Shown piece by piece: positions 1-7,984 of a DNA stretch of 21,818 nucleotides. Every line of letters starts with the position of its first letter. Position 1 is the stretch's first letter. The position numbers and the translations under genes were made by a program. The stretch comes from a virus, in IMG/VR virus record IMGVR_UViG_3300030060_005255, positions 1 to 21,818 of that record; one strand, given 5' to 3'. A model generated the notes under the pieces. The model worked only from the letters and a program-made list of their open reading frames with translations. It searched no databases and was not told the DNA's origin.

Positions 1-1
1 C

Positions 2-148
2 AGAAAACTCAATCAGGGGCACTACGATGAGGTGCCCGCTCAAATGGCGCGTTGGAACAGATCCGACGGCAAAGTCTTGGAGGGTCTGAAGAGGCGCCGC
101 AAGGCCGAGGGTCTGCTTTGGCAAGGGCTCGACTGGAAGGATGTCTAA
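2..148 (+). CDS. Endolysin, lysozyme type (3' end only)
   Basis: This is the last 48 codons of a gene entering from the left edge and stopping at TAA 146-148. The visible end reads RKLNQGHYDEV, then MARWNRSDGKVLEGLKRRRKAE, ending LLWQGLDWKDV. The pattern of an Asn-Gly turn, an RW-x-(8)-G-L-x-R-R-R-x-A-E helix and a Trp near the end is the C-terminal hallmark of glycoside hydrolase family 24 (T4/P21-type) lysozymes, which cleave peptidoglycan at the end of infection. The catalytic Glu and Asp lie outside the window, so activity cannot be judged. The last eight bases overlap the start of the large terminase gene, which suggests translational coupling of lysis and packaging genes. The family call is from recognition of the motif, not a search. 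Confidence 0.8.
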   Translation, partial: RKLNQGHYDEVPAQMARWNRSDGKVLEGLKRRRKAEGLLWQGLDWKDV

Positions 149-1625
149 TTTAGCCCTTAAAGACTTTGATATTCTTTCTGACCAAGAGAAGCAAGAGGCT
201 CTGGCCCTGCTTCAGCGCTACGAGACAATCGAGCAACAGGAAGACTGTCAAAAAGATTTTATTCGCTTTGTAAAAAGCCAGTGGCCCGAGTTTGTCGAAG
301 GGCGCCATCATCGCATCATTGGTGAAAAATTCAACCGGATTGCCCAAGGCAAGCTTAAGCGGCTTATTGTCTGCTTACCCCCTCGTCACACCAAGTCTGA
401 ATTTGCCTCCACCTTCTTCCCAGCATGGATGATGGGGCTCAAAGGCGACCTCAAAATCATTCAGACCACCCACACTGCTGAATTAGCAGTCAGATTTGGC
501 CGTAGAGTACGGAATATCATCGACTCCGATGAATATCAGACTGTTTTCCCCGACCTGAAGCTACAGGCCGACAACAAATCAGCGGGTCGATGGACAACTA
601 GCAAGGGTGGTGAATCGTTTTACGCAGGTGTGGGCGGTGCAATTACAGGTCGCGGCGCCGACCTCCTTATCATTGACGATCCGGTCTCGGAGCAAGACGC
701 TCTAAGTCCGACCGCCATGGATTCAGTTTACGAGTGGTACACCTCTGGGCCACGGCAGCGTCTTCAGCCCGGCGGTATTATCGTGATTGTAATGACCCGC
801 TGGAGCACCAAAGACCTCGTGGGTCGCGTCTTGAAAAAACAAGGCGATGATTATGCAGATCAGTGGGAAATTGTGGAGTTTCCCGCCATCATGCCCGAAT
901 CCGATACGCCACTTTGGCCAGAATTTTGGAAAAAAGAGGAACTTTTGAGTGTCAAAGCCTCTTTGCCTCTGTCCAAGTGGAATGCTCAATGGATGCAAGA
1001 TCCGACAGCGGAAGAGGGCTCCATTGTTAAGCGGGAATGGTGGAACAAGTGGGAGCCAGATTATGTGCCCGAATATGAATACGTCATCCAAAGTTATGAC
1101 ACCGCTTTTTCGAAGAAAGAAACGGCGGACTATAGCGCCATCACAACGTGGGCAGTTTTCAAGCCAAGAGATAGCGAGCCCGACGCCATCATTTTGCTCG
1201 ATGCAAAGCGTGTCAGAGCTGATTTTCCAGAACTGAAAAAGCTGGCTTGGGAGGAGTATAAATATTGGGAGCCTGACTGCGTATTGATCGAGGCAAAGGC
1301 ATCTGGCACCCCGCTCACACAGGAGTTACGGCGTATAGGCATACCTGTCACCGCCTATACACCGAGCAGGGGGCAGGATAAGATTGCCAGAATGAACTCT
1401 GTGGCCCCTATTTTCGAGTCTGGCATGGTTTGGGCTCCAGAAGAGGCATTTGCGGAGGAAGTGATTGAAGAAATGGCTTCTTTTCCGTATGGAGACCATG
1501 ATGACTACTGTGACTCGGCCACAATGGCCTTGATGAGGTTCCGACAGGGCGGTTTTCTGTCACTTGGAGACGATTATCAAGTAGAAATTCACCCTATGAG
1601 ACGTGACAGAAAGGTTTATTACTGA
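141..1625 (+). CDS. terL: Terminase large subunit (packaging ATPase and nuclease)
   Basis: This is the motor that pumps phage DNA into the prohead and cuts it to length. The 494 residues show both expected domains. In the ATPase domain there is a Walker A-like LPPRHTKSE at 79-87, a Walker B LLIIDD at 175-180 and the coupling motif MTRW at 218-221. The C-terminal RNase H-like nuclease has its three acidic positions: D320 in QSYDTAF, E384 in VLIEAK, and the GDHDDYCD cluster at 451-458. The length is normal for the family. The start overlaps the endolysin stop by eight bases; GGAAGG sits directly against the ATG, so initiation may depend on coupling. The stop overlaps the portal start by one base (TGATG). 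No small terminase subunit lies in the window. Confidence 0.97.
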   Translation: MSNLALKDFDILSDQEKQEALALLQRYETIEQQEDCQKDFIRFVKSQWPEFVEGRHHRIIGEKFNRIAQGKLKRLIVCLPPRHTKSEFASTFFPAWMMGLKGDLKIIQTTHTAELAVRFGRRVRNIIDSDEYQTVFPDLKLQADNKSAGRWTTSKGGESFYAGVGGAITGRGADLLIIDDPVSEQDALSPTAMDSVYEWYTSGPRQRLQPGGIIVIVMTRWSTKDLVGRVLKKQGDDYADQWEIVEFPAIMPESDTPLWPEFWKKEELLSVKASLPLSKWNAQWMQDPTAEEGSIVKREWWNKWEPDYVPEYEYVIQSYDTAFSKKETADYSAITTWAVFKPRDSEPDAIILLDAKRVRADFPELKKLAWEEYKYWEPDCVLIEAKASGTPLTQELRRIGIPVTAYTPSRGQDKIARMNSVAPIFESGMVWAPEEAFAEEVIEEMASFPYGDHDDYCDSATMALMRFRQGGFLSLGDDYQVEIHPMRRDRKVYY

Positions 1626-4132
1626 TGGCCATCGAGCGGAAAGAGTTAGGCACTGACACCAACCCAGATGTGAAGCCAATGGGCAACGCCATGACGGTGA
1701 TCGCAGAACCATCGCGACAGGATCAGATTCGACAGGCAGCAGAAATTCTTGTCGCAGATGACGCCATCCTGATTGACGATGAAATCGATGCTCCAGTCAT
1801 GGAGGCGGCGCAAGCCCCGTTTACGGCCAACTTAGTTGATCAAATCGATGACGCTGACCTGATGGTCGTATCAAAAGAGATTTTGGCTGGAATCGAGCAA
1901 GATAAAGAAAGCCGTGCCGAGTGGGAACGGACGTATCTTGACGGACTGAAGTATCTCGGCATGAAATTTGACGAGGCAAGAACCTCTCCCTTTCAAGGCT
2001 CCACTGGCGTCATCCATCCAATACTTGCCGAGGCTGTCACGCAATTTCAAGCGCAAGCATACAAAGAGATGCTCCCCGCGAAGGGGCCCGTCAAAACAGA
2101 AGTTGTAGGAGCAAGAACGCCTGAGTCAGATGCGCAGGCGGCTCGCGTCGAAGAGTTTATGAACTTCTACATCCTAAATGTGATGCAGGAGTTCGATCCA
2201 GAGCTGGATATGCTGTTGTTTTATTTACCGCTCGCGGGCTCTGCGTTCAAAAAAGTATACTTTGACACGGCAGTCAATCGAGCCATGTCAAAATTTATCG
2301 AGCCGCAAGACTTGATAGTGCCCTATGAAGCGTCTGATCTCACCAGCGCCGAGAGAGTCACCCACGTCTTACAGATGTCAAAGAACGAAATCCGTAAGCA
2401 GCAGCTCAACGGGTTTTATGCTGATATCGACATTTCCGAAAACGGATATTCACTGGCAAGGTCAGAAATAGAAGAGGAAATTGACAGCATTGAGGGCATG
2501 GAGCCCAGCAGTCAAAACACTCGGGATCACACGGTTTACGAAGTGCATACTGTTCTCGATCTCGCGGGCTTTGAGGACATGGGGCCTGATGGTCAACCGA
2601 CTGGCCTCAAGCTGCCTTACATCGTCACCATTGACGATGTAAGCAAAAAAGTTCTTTCGATAAGGCGCAATTATTTAGAGACCGACGCTCTCAAAACTAA
2701 GATTAATTATTTTGTGCAATACAAGTTCCTACCGGGTCTCGGATTTTACGGCCTCGGGCTGAGCCACATGATCGGAGGACTTGCCAAAGCGAGCACGTCC
2801 ATACTGCGCCAGCTCATCGATGCGGGAACGCTTGCAAACTTGCCTGCTGGATTCAAGGCTCGCGGTATGCGGATTAGGGATGAGGACGAACCTCTTCAGC
2901 CCGGAGAGTTCCGCGACATTGACACAACGGGCGGCAATCTTCGCGAAAACCTGATACCCCTTCCAATCAAAGAACCGAGCAATGTGCTTATGAGCTTGCT
3001 CGGCTTACTGGTGGAATCTGGCAAACGGTTTGCATCAATCGCAGACATGAATGTCGGCGATATGAATCAGGCGATGCCGGTCGGAACGACTGTCGCCCTA
3101 CTTGAGCGCGGCACAAAAGTCATGTCGGCAATCCATAAAAGATTGCATTATAGCCAGCGCGTTGAGTTTCAACTGTTGGCAAGAGTCTTCGCAGAGTTCT
3201 TGCCTCCGAGCTATCCATATCAAACAGGATCAGGCACAGCAGAAATAAAGGTGCAGGATTTTGACGGACGTATCGATGTCATTCCCGTAAGTGACCCCAA
3301 TATTTTTAGTCAGAGCCAGCGGATAACGATGGCTCAAGAGCTGCTGCAGCTCGTGCAGTCCAACCCCCAAGTCCATGGGCCACAAGGAGTTTATGAAGCC
3401 TATCGCAGAATGTATGCCGCTTTGGGTATCGATAATGTCGAGGGCCTGCTTCAGCCCCCCGCACCTCCGCCACAGCCTATGCCAGTGGACGCTGGCCTAG
3501 AAAACGCTGGCCTACTCGCGGGACAGCCACAGCAGGCGTTTCCTAATCAAAATCACAGGGCCCATGTGGATGCGCATAGGAGCTTATTCCTAACCGAGAT
3601 CGTCAAAACGACGCCTCAAATACAAGCTCTAATTATTTCTCATTGTTGTCAGCATCTTCAATTCATGGCCACAGAGCTTGCGACGCAACAGTTGCCTCCA
3701 GAGATTACACAGCAGACAGAACAAATAGAGCAATTAGCTCAGTCTGGTCAAGTGCCACCAGATCAGTTAGCCCCCATGCAGCAACAGGTAACCATGATGA
3801 TTGAGCAAATGTCTGCACCGATATTGGCGCAGCTCACCCAAGAGTTTTTGCTCAGTATCGGTCAAGCTAACGCAGAAGACCCGCTTGTTGCGATTCGTCA
3901 ACAAGAGCTTGACATTCGTTCTGCAGAGCTACAGCAAGATCAAAACCAGTTTGAGCAGAAGGAAGAAGCAAGAGCAAATGAAAAGCTGCTTGAGGCGGAA
4001 ATTGCCAAACAACGGATCGACGCGACTCGAAACAACAACGACGAAAAAATGGATTTGGCGATGGACCGCTTGCGGAATCAAACCGATTTGAAGTTGCTTG
4101 AGCTGCAAGCGAAGTATGGTATTCGATTATAG
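1625..4132 (+). CDS. Portal protein
   Basis: The portal forms the ring at one capsid vertex through which DNA enters and leaves; terminase docks on it. Evidence is its position directly after terL (start and stop share one base), its size (835 residues) and a portal-like core with segments such as SPFQGSTGVIHPILAEA (121-137), GLGFYGLGLSHMI and a later GTTVALLERGTKVMSAIHKR helix. The size and style recall the large portals of P22-like podoviruses. The last 200 or so residues are rich in Gln and Glu. Residues 750-835 form one long charged helix or coiled coil, as in the C-terminal barrel of P22 portal. The acidic N-terminal 90 residues look disordered. Portals diverge strongly, so the family assignment is by context and pattern. 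Confidence 0.88.
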   Translation: MAIERKELGTDTNPDVKPMGNAMTVIAEPSRQDQIRQAAEILVADDAILIDDEIDAPVMEAAQAPFTANLVDQIDDADLMVVSKEILAGIEQDKESRAEWERTYLDGLKYLGMKFDEARTSPFQGSTGVIHPILAEAVTQFQAQAYKEMLPAKGPVKTEVVGARTPESDAQAARVEEFMNFYILNVMQEFDPELDMLLFYLPLAGSAFKKVYFDTAVNRAMSKFIEPQDLIVPYEASDLTSAERVTHVLQMSKNEIRKQQLNGFYADIDISENGYSLARSEIEEEIDSIEGMEPSSQNTRDHTVYEVHTVLDLAGFEDMGPDGQPTGLKLPYIVTIDDVSKKVLSIRRNYLETDALKTKINYFVQYKFLPGLGFYGLGLSHMIGGLAKASTSILRQLIDAGTLANLPAGFKARGMRIRDEDEPLQPGEFRDIDTTGGNLRENLIPLPIKEPSNVLMSLLGLLVESGKRFASIADMNVGDMNQAMPVGTTVALLERGTKVMSAIHKRLHYSQRVEFQLLARVFAEFLPPSYPYQTGSGTAEIKVQDFDGRIDVIPVSDPNIFSQSQRITMAQELLQLVQSNPQVHGPQGVYEAYRRMYAALGIDNVEGLLQPPAPPPQPMPVDAGLENAGLLAGQPQQAFPNQNHRAHVDAHRSLFLTEIVKTTPQIQALIISHCCQHLQFMATELATQQLPPEITQQTEQIEQLAQSGQVPPDQLAPMQQQVTMMIEQMSAPILAQLTQEFLLSIGQANAEDPLVAIRQQELDIRSAELQQDQNQFEQKEEARANEKLLEAEIAKQRIDATRNNNDEKMDLAMDRLRNQTDLKLLELQAKYGIRL

Positions 4133-4141
4133 GAGGCCCTC

Positions 4142-4351
4142 ATGCCACTCAAAAAAGGTAAATCTCAAAAAACCATCAGCGACAACATCAAGACTGAAAT
4201 GAAAGCGGGCAAGCCCCACAAACAGGCAGTCGCTATTGCCATGAAAACCGCCAAAGGAATGAGTCAAGGTGGCGAAGTGAAGCGCGTCAGGAAACAAGTT
4301 CGCGGCGGTGGCGCTGCCACGAAAGGACTCAATTTTTATGAGATCGAATGA
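4142..4351 (+). CDS. Small basic phage protein with C-terminal GGxV/RGxGA motif
   Basis: A 69-residue basic protein. Its N-terminal part, PLKKGKSQKTISDNIKTEM followed by KPHKQAVAIAM, is a pattern I remember from many marine phages; I believe it falls in DUF6496, without a known function. The C-terminal part, GGEV (43-46) then VRGGGAA (53-59), recurs in an unrelated small protein at 11032-11214. A strong Shine-Dalgarno AGGAGG (4131-4136) begins inside the portal stop codon, five bases before the ATG, so it should be well translated. The stop overlaps the next start by four bases. A DNA-binding or capsid-interior role is possible from its charge but is only a guess. Confidence 0.75.
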   Translation: MPLKKGKSQKTISDNIKTEMKAGKPHKQAVAIAMKTAKGMSQGGEVKRVRKQVRGGGAATKGLNFYEIE

Positions 4352-4533
4352 TGGATGATATCGATCTTGCAAATCGCTTGAAAAAAACCATTGAGGACAG
4401 GAAACAGCTCATTCAAGAAACCCTGATGAGCGGCCGACTCTCTGATATGGAAATGTACAAGAGTATACTCGGCGAGATTAATGCGCTAACCTTAATAGAA
4501 CAGACCATTTCTGAATATTTTAAGGGGAGTTGA
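4348..4533 (+). CDS. Small conserved phage protein, helical, function unknown
   Basis: Sixty-one residues, predicted all-helical from the spacing of Leu, Ile and charged residues (NRLKKTIEDRKQLIQETLM, then SILGEINALTLIEQTISEYF). The start overlaps the previous stop by four bases (ATGA). I remember similar short proteins between portal and capsid genes of uncultured marine phages, none with a known role. The position between portal and co-chaperonin suggests a head assembly or neck accessory. Two adjacent ATG codons (4348, 4351) make the exact start uncertain by one residue. Confidence 0.7.
   Translation: MMDDIDLANRLKKTIEDRKQLIQETLMSGRLSDMEMYKSILGEINALTLIEQTISEYFKGS
4522..4529 (+). promoter_or_regulatory. 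Ribosome binding site deciding the TTG start of the co-chaperonin
   Basis: AAGGGGAG lies within the last codons of the preceding gene and ends five bases before TTG 4535-4537. No in-frame ATG occurs until codon 28 (4616), and no comparable site precedes that one. This supports TTG as the real start. Confidence 0.65.
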
Positions 4534-4534
4534 G

Positions 4535-4945
4535 TTGGGAGTTGAAGAGGCTTATGTACCACCGGATCAGGTTGTTCTGGATCCAACTATTTTGGAAAAA
4601 AGCGCAATCGAGAGGATGCCAGATCCTACGGGGTGGAGAATGTTGGTCCTGCCGTGGGCAGGCGTTGCAAAAAGTAAAGGCGGCATACATCTGACGAAAA
4701 GCACAATGGATCGAGAGGCTCTGGCCACTGTCATAGCTTATGTGGTCAAGATGGGCCCGTTATGCTACAACGACACGGAGAAATTTGGAGATACGCCTTG
4801 GTGCCGAGAAAAGCAGTGGATTATGATCGGTAGGTACGCAGGTGCTAGATTCAAATTGGAGGACGGTCAAGAAGTCAGAATAATCAATGATGACGAGTGT
4901 ATAGGCACGATTTTGAACCCAGCAGACGTGGTGAGCATTTTATGA
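4535..4945 (+). CDS. GroES-like co-chaperonin (starts at TTG)
   Basis: This is a phage-encoded lid for the host GroEL chaperonin, like T4 gp31 in role. The 136 residues hold the GroES plan. A first strand WRMLVLPW (34-41) is followed by a mobile loop with the GroEL-binding GGI tripeptide (49-51, KGGIHLT), then a strand with VIAYVVKMGP (67-75). An extended hairpin with GDTPWCREKQWIMIGRYAG (85-103) follows, and the C-terminal VRIINDDECIGTI (114-126) matches the closing strands. No ATG is available before codon 28, so the start is TTG at 4535, placed five bases after a good GGGGAG ribosome site. About 30 extra residues precede the GroES core. Lying between portal and scaffold, it probably serves folding of a phage protein such as the capsid. 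It overlaps the next gene by four bases. Confidence 0.88.
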   Translation: MGVEEAYVPPDQVVLDPTILEKSAIERMPDPTGWRMLVLPWAGVAKSKGGIHLTKSTMDREALATVIAYVVKMGPLCYNDTEKFGDTPWCREKQWIMIGRYAGARFKLEDGQEVRIINDDECIGTILNPADVVSIL

Positions 4946-5895
4946 TTGACAACGAAGCAAGACAGCCAGAAGAAGAAATACAAATAGAAATTACAGATCA
5001 GCCCGATGCGGAGCCGCAAGGCTCTGAGGATGAGCTGACAGAATATTCGAAACGTGTCTCCCGTCGCGTCAACAAGCTAAACGCAAGAGCGAGGGAGGCG
5101 GAAGAGAGAGCGGCTGCTGCAGAGCGATTAGTACAAGAGAGAGAGCAACAACTGCATCAATTCAGAAATATCGCGGCTGAAAATGAATCTGCCGCGCTTG
5201 TTGCAGAAGAAGAAAAAATAAAAGCACAGGAATCGCAGGTAGACGAAATTTTCCGTCAGGCGGTCCAGAGCGGCGACGCTGACCTACAATCGAAAGCTAC
5301 CACTTTGAAGAACGAGGTAGCAATTCGCAAAGAAAAATTAAATACCGCGAAGGCTAGAAGGCAGGCGCAAGAACAACAGCAGGCTCAATATCAAACTTAT
5401 GAGCAGGCTCCGCAACAACAGCCTCAGCCTCAAGCCGAGCCTCAAGCCCAAGAGCCTACACAAGAGGCTTTAGCTTGGCACGAAAAAAATCCTTGGTATG
5501 GCGACGCGGAAAGCGAAGAGCACAAAGAAGCCACACAGTTTGCGTATTTTACGCACTACAATTTGATCAGCGAAGGGTTTGAGCCTGACTCAGAAGATTA
5601 CTATGAGGCACTAGATTCCCGTGTCGAAAGGGCTTATCCTAACTTACCAAGACAGGGCACAAGTGCTCCGTCACAAGAGATCGAGCAAAGTGAGAGTCAA
5701 CCCGCCGTGCAACGAGTTGCCTCCGCCACAAATAGTGGTCGATCACAAACACGAGTGAAGAAGGACGGTGTTCGTTTCACCAATAGTGAAATCGACCGGA
5801 TTAGCGGATTAAAGCCGCATAATATGACCGACGAACAATGGTTAAAAATTGTGGCAAAAGAGAAGCAGAAAATCCAAGCGAGAGAGGCTAGATAA
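4942..5895 (+). CDS. Putative scaffolding protein
   Basis: Probably an internal scaffold on which capsid protein assembles before DNA packaging. The evidence is position (between portal and capsid genes) and build. An acidic N-terminus (1-32) is followed by a long Glu/Arg/Ala-rich coiled coil (35-142), a Gln/Pro linker (143-175), a central segment NPWYGDAESEEHKEA (183-197) with an EGFEPDSEDYYEALD stretch (211-225), and a basic helical tail (NMTDEQWLKIVAKEKQKIQ, 294-312). A basic C-terminal helix is the usual coat-binding end of scaffolds such as that of P22. I chose ATG 4942, which overlaps the co-chaperonin stop as ATGA, rather than an in-frame ATG at 4897 that would lie 48 bases inside the upstream gene. 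Length is then 317 residues. No protease gene is visible, so the scaffold may exit intact. Confidence 0.7.
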   Translation: MIDNEARQPEEEIQIEITDQPDAEPQGSEDELTEYSKRVSRRVNKLNARAREAEERAAAAERLVQEREQQLHQFRNIAAENESAALVAEEEKIKAQESQVDEIFRQAVQSGDADLQSKATTLKNEVAIRKEKLNTAKARRQAQEQQQAQYQTYEQAPQQQPQPQAEPQAQEPTQEALAWHEKNPWYGDAESEEHKEATQFAYFTHYNLISEGFEPDSEDYYEALDSRVERAYPNLPRQGTSAPSQEIEQSESQPAVQRVASATNSGRSQTRVKKDGVRFTNSEIDRISGLKPHNMTDEQWLKIVAKEKQKIQAREAR

Positions 5896-6365
5896 TGGCT
5901 GAAACAAAAAAGAACACTCGGTCCAGCCGTGAGAGCGGAGCGCACGATAATCAGGCTCGGCGAAAACCATGGCGTCCAGTGCGGAAGTTAGAGACTCCAC
6001 CCCCTCCACCCGGCTTTGTTTACAGGTGGATTCGTGAGTCGATGCTGGGGAACGAAGACAGAGCGAATGTTTCGCGACGTCTGCGCGAAGGTTGGGAATT
6101 AGTACGCGGTACTGATCTCCCTCCTGAGTGGCAGCTCCCAACAGTAGATAACGGCCGACATGAAGGCGTCATTTATAACGAAGGTTTGTTGCTGGCCAAG
6201 ATTCCACAAGAGACAGTCGATGAGCGTAATGCCTATTACTCTCAAAAGACTGAACAGGCGAATGCAGCTTTGGACAACAATATGTTCAATGAAGCGTCGC
6301 AAGATTCTCGATATGTGCAATATGATCCTGACCGCTCAAGCCGTGTTTCTTTTGGCAAGCAGTAA
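5895..6365 (+). CDS. Conserved phage head-module protein, function unknown
   Basis: A 156-residue protein with a basic, disordered N-terminus (1-30), a proline run PPPPPGFVYRWIR (35-47), a motif RLREGWELVRGTDLP (62-76) and a segment GVIYNEGLLLAKIPQE (90-105). It ends in a Ser/Arg tail finishing SSRVSFG. I recognise the arrangement of proline run, WIR, LREGWELVR and LAKIP from marine phage genomes, where it regularly sits just before the capsid genes without an assigned function. The start shares one base with the stop of the scaffold candidate, implying coupled expression. A minor head or assembly role is inferred only from position. Confidence 0.72.
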   Translation: MAETKKNTRSSRESGAHDNQARRKPWRPVRKLETPPPPPGFVYRWIRESMLGNEDRANVSRRLREGWELVRGTDLPPEWQLPTVDNGRHEGVIYNEGLLLAKIPQETVDERNAYYSQKTEQANAALDNNMFNEASQDSRYVQYDPDRSSRVSFGKQ

Positions 6366-6380
6366 AAGGAGAAGTTCATC

Positions 6381-6968
6381 ATGGCAAATAAAGATGCCGC
6401 ATTTGGACTAAAGCCAGCTCGGATGATGGGCGGTGCTCCGTATTCTGGAGGTCAATCTCGTTATAGGATCGCCAACAATCAGTCGGGAGCTATCTTCCAA
6501 GGTGACTTGGTAAAGCAACTGACTGGCGGTACTGTTTCACGAGCGGCCGCTAGTTCTACTGTGCCCGTTGTCGGAGTATTTAACGGCGTGCAGTATACGG
6601 ACCCAACCTCGAAAGAGACGGTTTTTGCAAACTCTTATCCCGGCAGTATTGCTGCGGATGACATTATCGCTTTTATCATTGATGACCCCAACGTCGTATT
6701 CGAGATACAGGCTGACGATACGTTTCCAGTCGCTGACCTGTTCGGAAATTTCGACCTAGTGGATCAGTCAACTACTGGCGACACCACTTCTGGCAGATCG
6801 AACATGGAGCTTGATGTAACCACTGGTGCTACCACCACGACGTTGCCGTTCAAGGCTATTGACATCAGTCAGGATCCCGACAACTCAGACGTAGCGAGCG
6901 CAAACACCAATGTTATGGTTGTAATTCAAAACCATATTATGGGTGTCAAAGGCGCTGGCTTAGCATAA
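6381..6968 (+). CDS. Putative capsid decoration (head-stabilising) protein
   Basis: A 195-residue, Gly/Ser/Thr/Asp-rich, probably beta-structured protein directly upstream of the major capsid gene. The N-terminus FGLKPARMMGG (8-18) is followed by a first strand region with VVGVFNGVQY (62-71). An acidic, Thr-rich middle (about 95-150) leads to a C-terminal VMVVIQNHIMGV strand pair. Position and composition fit an outer capsid decoration protein; I know this type from marine phages as a structural protein. A good AAGGAG site (6366-6371) lies nine bases before the ATG, the first clear non-overlapping start in the head block, consistent with high expression. There is no sequence proof of decoration as opposed to a minor capsid role. 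Confidence 0.65.
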   Translation: MANKDAAFGLKPARMMGGAPYSGGQSRYRIANNQSGAIFQGDLVKQLTGGTVSRAAASSTVPVVGVFNGVQYTDPTSKETVFANSYPGSIAADDIIAFIIDDPNVVFEIQADDTFPVADLFGNFDLVDQSTTGDTTSGRSNMELDVTTGATTTTLPFKAIDISQDPDNSDVASANTNVMVVIQNHIMGVKGAGLA

Positions 6969-6973
6969 GGAGG
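6967..6973 (+). promoter_or_regulatory. Strong ribosome binding site of the major capsid gene
   Basis: AAGGAGG, a full anti-Shine-Dalgarno match, starts in the stop codon of the decoration gene and ends seven bases before the capsid ATG. It is one of the strongest sites in the window, as expected for the most abundant virion protein. Confidence 0.75.
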
Positions 6974-6980
6974 CTAGGTA

Positions 6981-7901
6981 ATGGCTATTTCACGAGCACA
7001 ACTAGCCAAGGAATTAGAACCAGGATTGAACGCTTTATTTGGAATGTCCTACTCCGATTATGGACCCGAGGAATACTCAGAGATCTTCAGCATCGAAGAC
7101 TCGGATCGCGCGTTCGAAGAAGAAGTGTTGATTACTGGTTTTGGTTCTGCGCCAGTTAAGTCTGAGGGTGCAGGTGTTGTTTTTGATACCGCATCAGAGG
7201 GCTTCACTGCACGCTATACGCACCAGACGATTGCTTTGGCATTTTCTCTCACCCAGGAGGCCATCGAGGATAATCTTTACGATTCCTTGGGTCGCCGGTA
7301 TGTGAAGGCGCTTGCGCGTTCCATGGCAAATACGAAAGAAGTCAAAGGTGCGGACGTCCTCAACAATGCTTTCGACACCAACTTTGCTGGTGGCGACGGG
7401 CAACCGTTGATCTCAACCGCTCACCCGCTTGCGGGCGGCGGCACCGAAGCTAATCGCGCTGCGACCATGGCAGACCTCAATGAGACTTCTTTGGAAGATA
7501 ATCTCATCGACATCAGCACATTTACTGATGATCGCGGGCTGCTTATTTCGGTACAGGCGACCAAGCTAGTTATACCACCCCAGTTGGTTTTCGTTGCAGA
7601 CAGGATTCTGAACTCGACCTTACGGCCGGGCACTGCTGACAATGACGTCAACGCTATCAGGAACACAGGCGTGTTGCCGCAGGGCTACACGGTCAATCAT
7701 TATCTGAGTGACCCTGACGCTTATTTCTTGTTGACCTCGGTCACGGAAGCAGGCGAAGGCTTGAAAATGTTCCAGCGCACGGCGATGGAAACCAGCATGG
7801 AGCCTGATTTTTCCACCGACAACATCAGATACAAAAGCCGGGAGCGTTATAGTTTTGGCTTTTCTGATTGGCGTGGGATTTACGGCTCTCAAGGGGCTTA
7901 A
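6981..7901 (+). CDS. Major capsid protein
   Basis: This is the shell subunit, expected to have the HK97 fold. The 306 residues show the alternating helix and strand pattern of such proteins. A stretch DGQPLISTAHPL (139-150) resembles the Mu gpT-type capsid family, and VIPPQLVFVADRIL (197-210) is the typical 'stored value' strand and helix of a capsid A domain. The C-terminal segment has IRYKSRERYSFGFSDWRGIYGS (282-303), resembling the final strands of that family. No long N-terminal delta domain is present, which fits the separate scaffold candidate upstream. The strong ribosome site and the terminator just after the gene mark it as the end of a highly expressed head unit. Confidence 0.9.
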   Translation: MAISRAQLAKELEPGLNALFGMSYSDYGPEEYSEIFSIEDSDRAFEEEVLITGFGSAPVKSEGAGVVFDTASEGFTARYTHQTIALAFSLTQEAIEDNLYDSLGRRYVKALARSMANTKEVKGADVLNNAFDTNFAGGDGQPLISTAHPLAGGGTEANRAATMADLNETSLEDNLIDISTFTDDRGLLISVQATKLVIPPQLVFVADRILNSTLRPGTADNDVNAIRNTGVLPQGYTVNHYLSDPDAYFLLTSVTEAGEGLKMFQRTAMETSMEPDFSTDNIRYKSRERYSFGFSDWRGIYGSQGA

Positions 7902-7926
7902 TCCAAGCAAGACTCCTAAGAGTGTT

Positions 7927-7950
7927 GGGGCCTTCGGGCCCCTTTTTTTT
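7927..7950 (+). terminator. Rho-independent terminator after the capsid gene
   Basis: A perfect six-pair GC stem (GGGGCC with GGCCCC) closes a TTCG tetraloop, an unusually stable loop when flanked by C and G as here, and is followed by eight T residues and, one base later, eight more. It begins 25 bases after the capsid stop. Downstream virion genes must therefore be read by partial read-through or from a new promoter. Confidence 0.95.
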
Positions 7951-7957
7951 ATTTTTT

Positions 7958-7984
7958 TTGCGGAGTAAACTGATTGAGTCTAAT
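7958..7984 (+). promoter_or_regulatory. Weak promoter candidate downstream of the terminator
   Basis: TCTAAT (7979-7984) matches the bacterial -10 box at five of six positions. The best partner upstream is TTGCGG (7958-7963), with a short 15-base gap and only three matches. It lies in the only real intergenic space of the window (7902-8027), between the terminator and the next gene, which is where a restart promoter would be expected. The gap is poor for sigma-70, and a phage-specific promoter would not look like this. Confidence 0.25.

Noticed and set aside
723-1091. Minus-strand open frame inside the terminase gene
   Set aside because: Antisense to a clear terminase ATPase and nuclease region; no supporting signals.
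4897-4941. Upstream in-frame ATG extending the scaffold candidate by 15 residues
   Set aside because: It would overlap the co-chaperonin gene by about 50 bases. ATG 4942 forms the ATGA junction used repeatedly in this operon.
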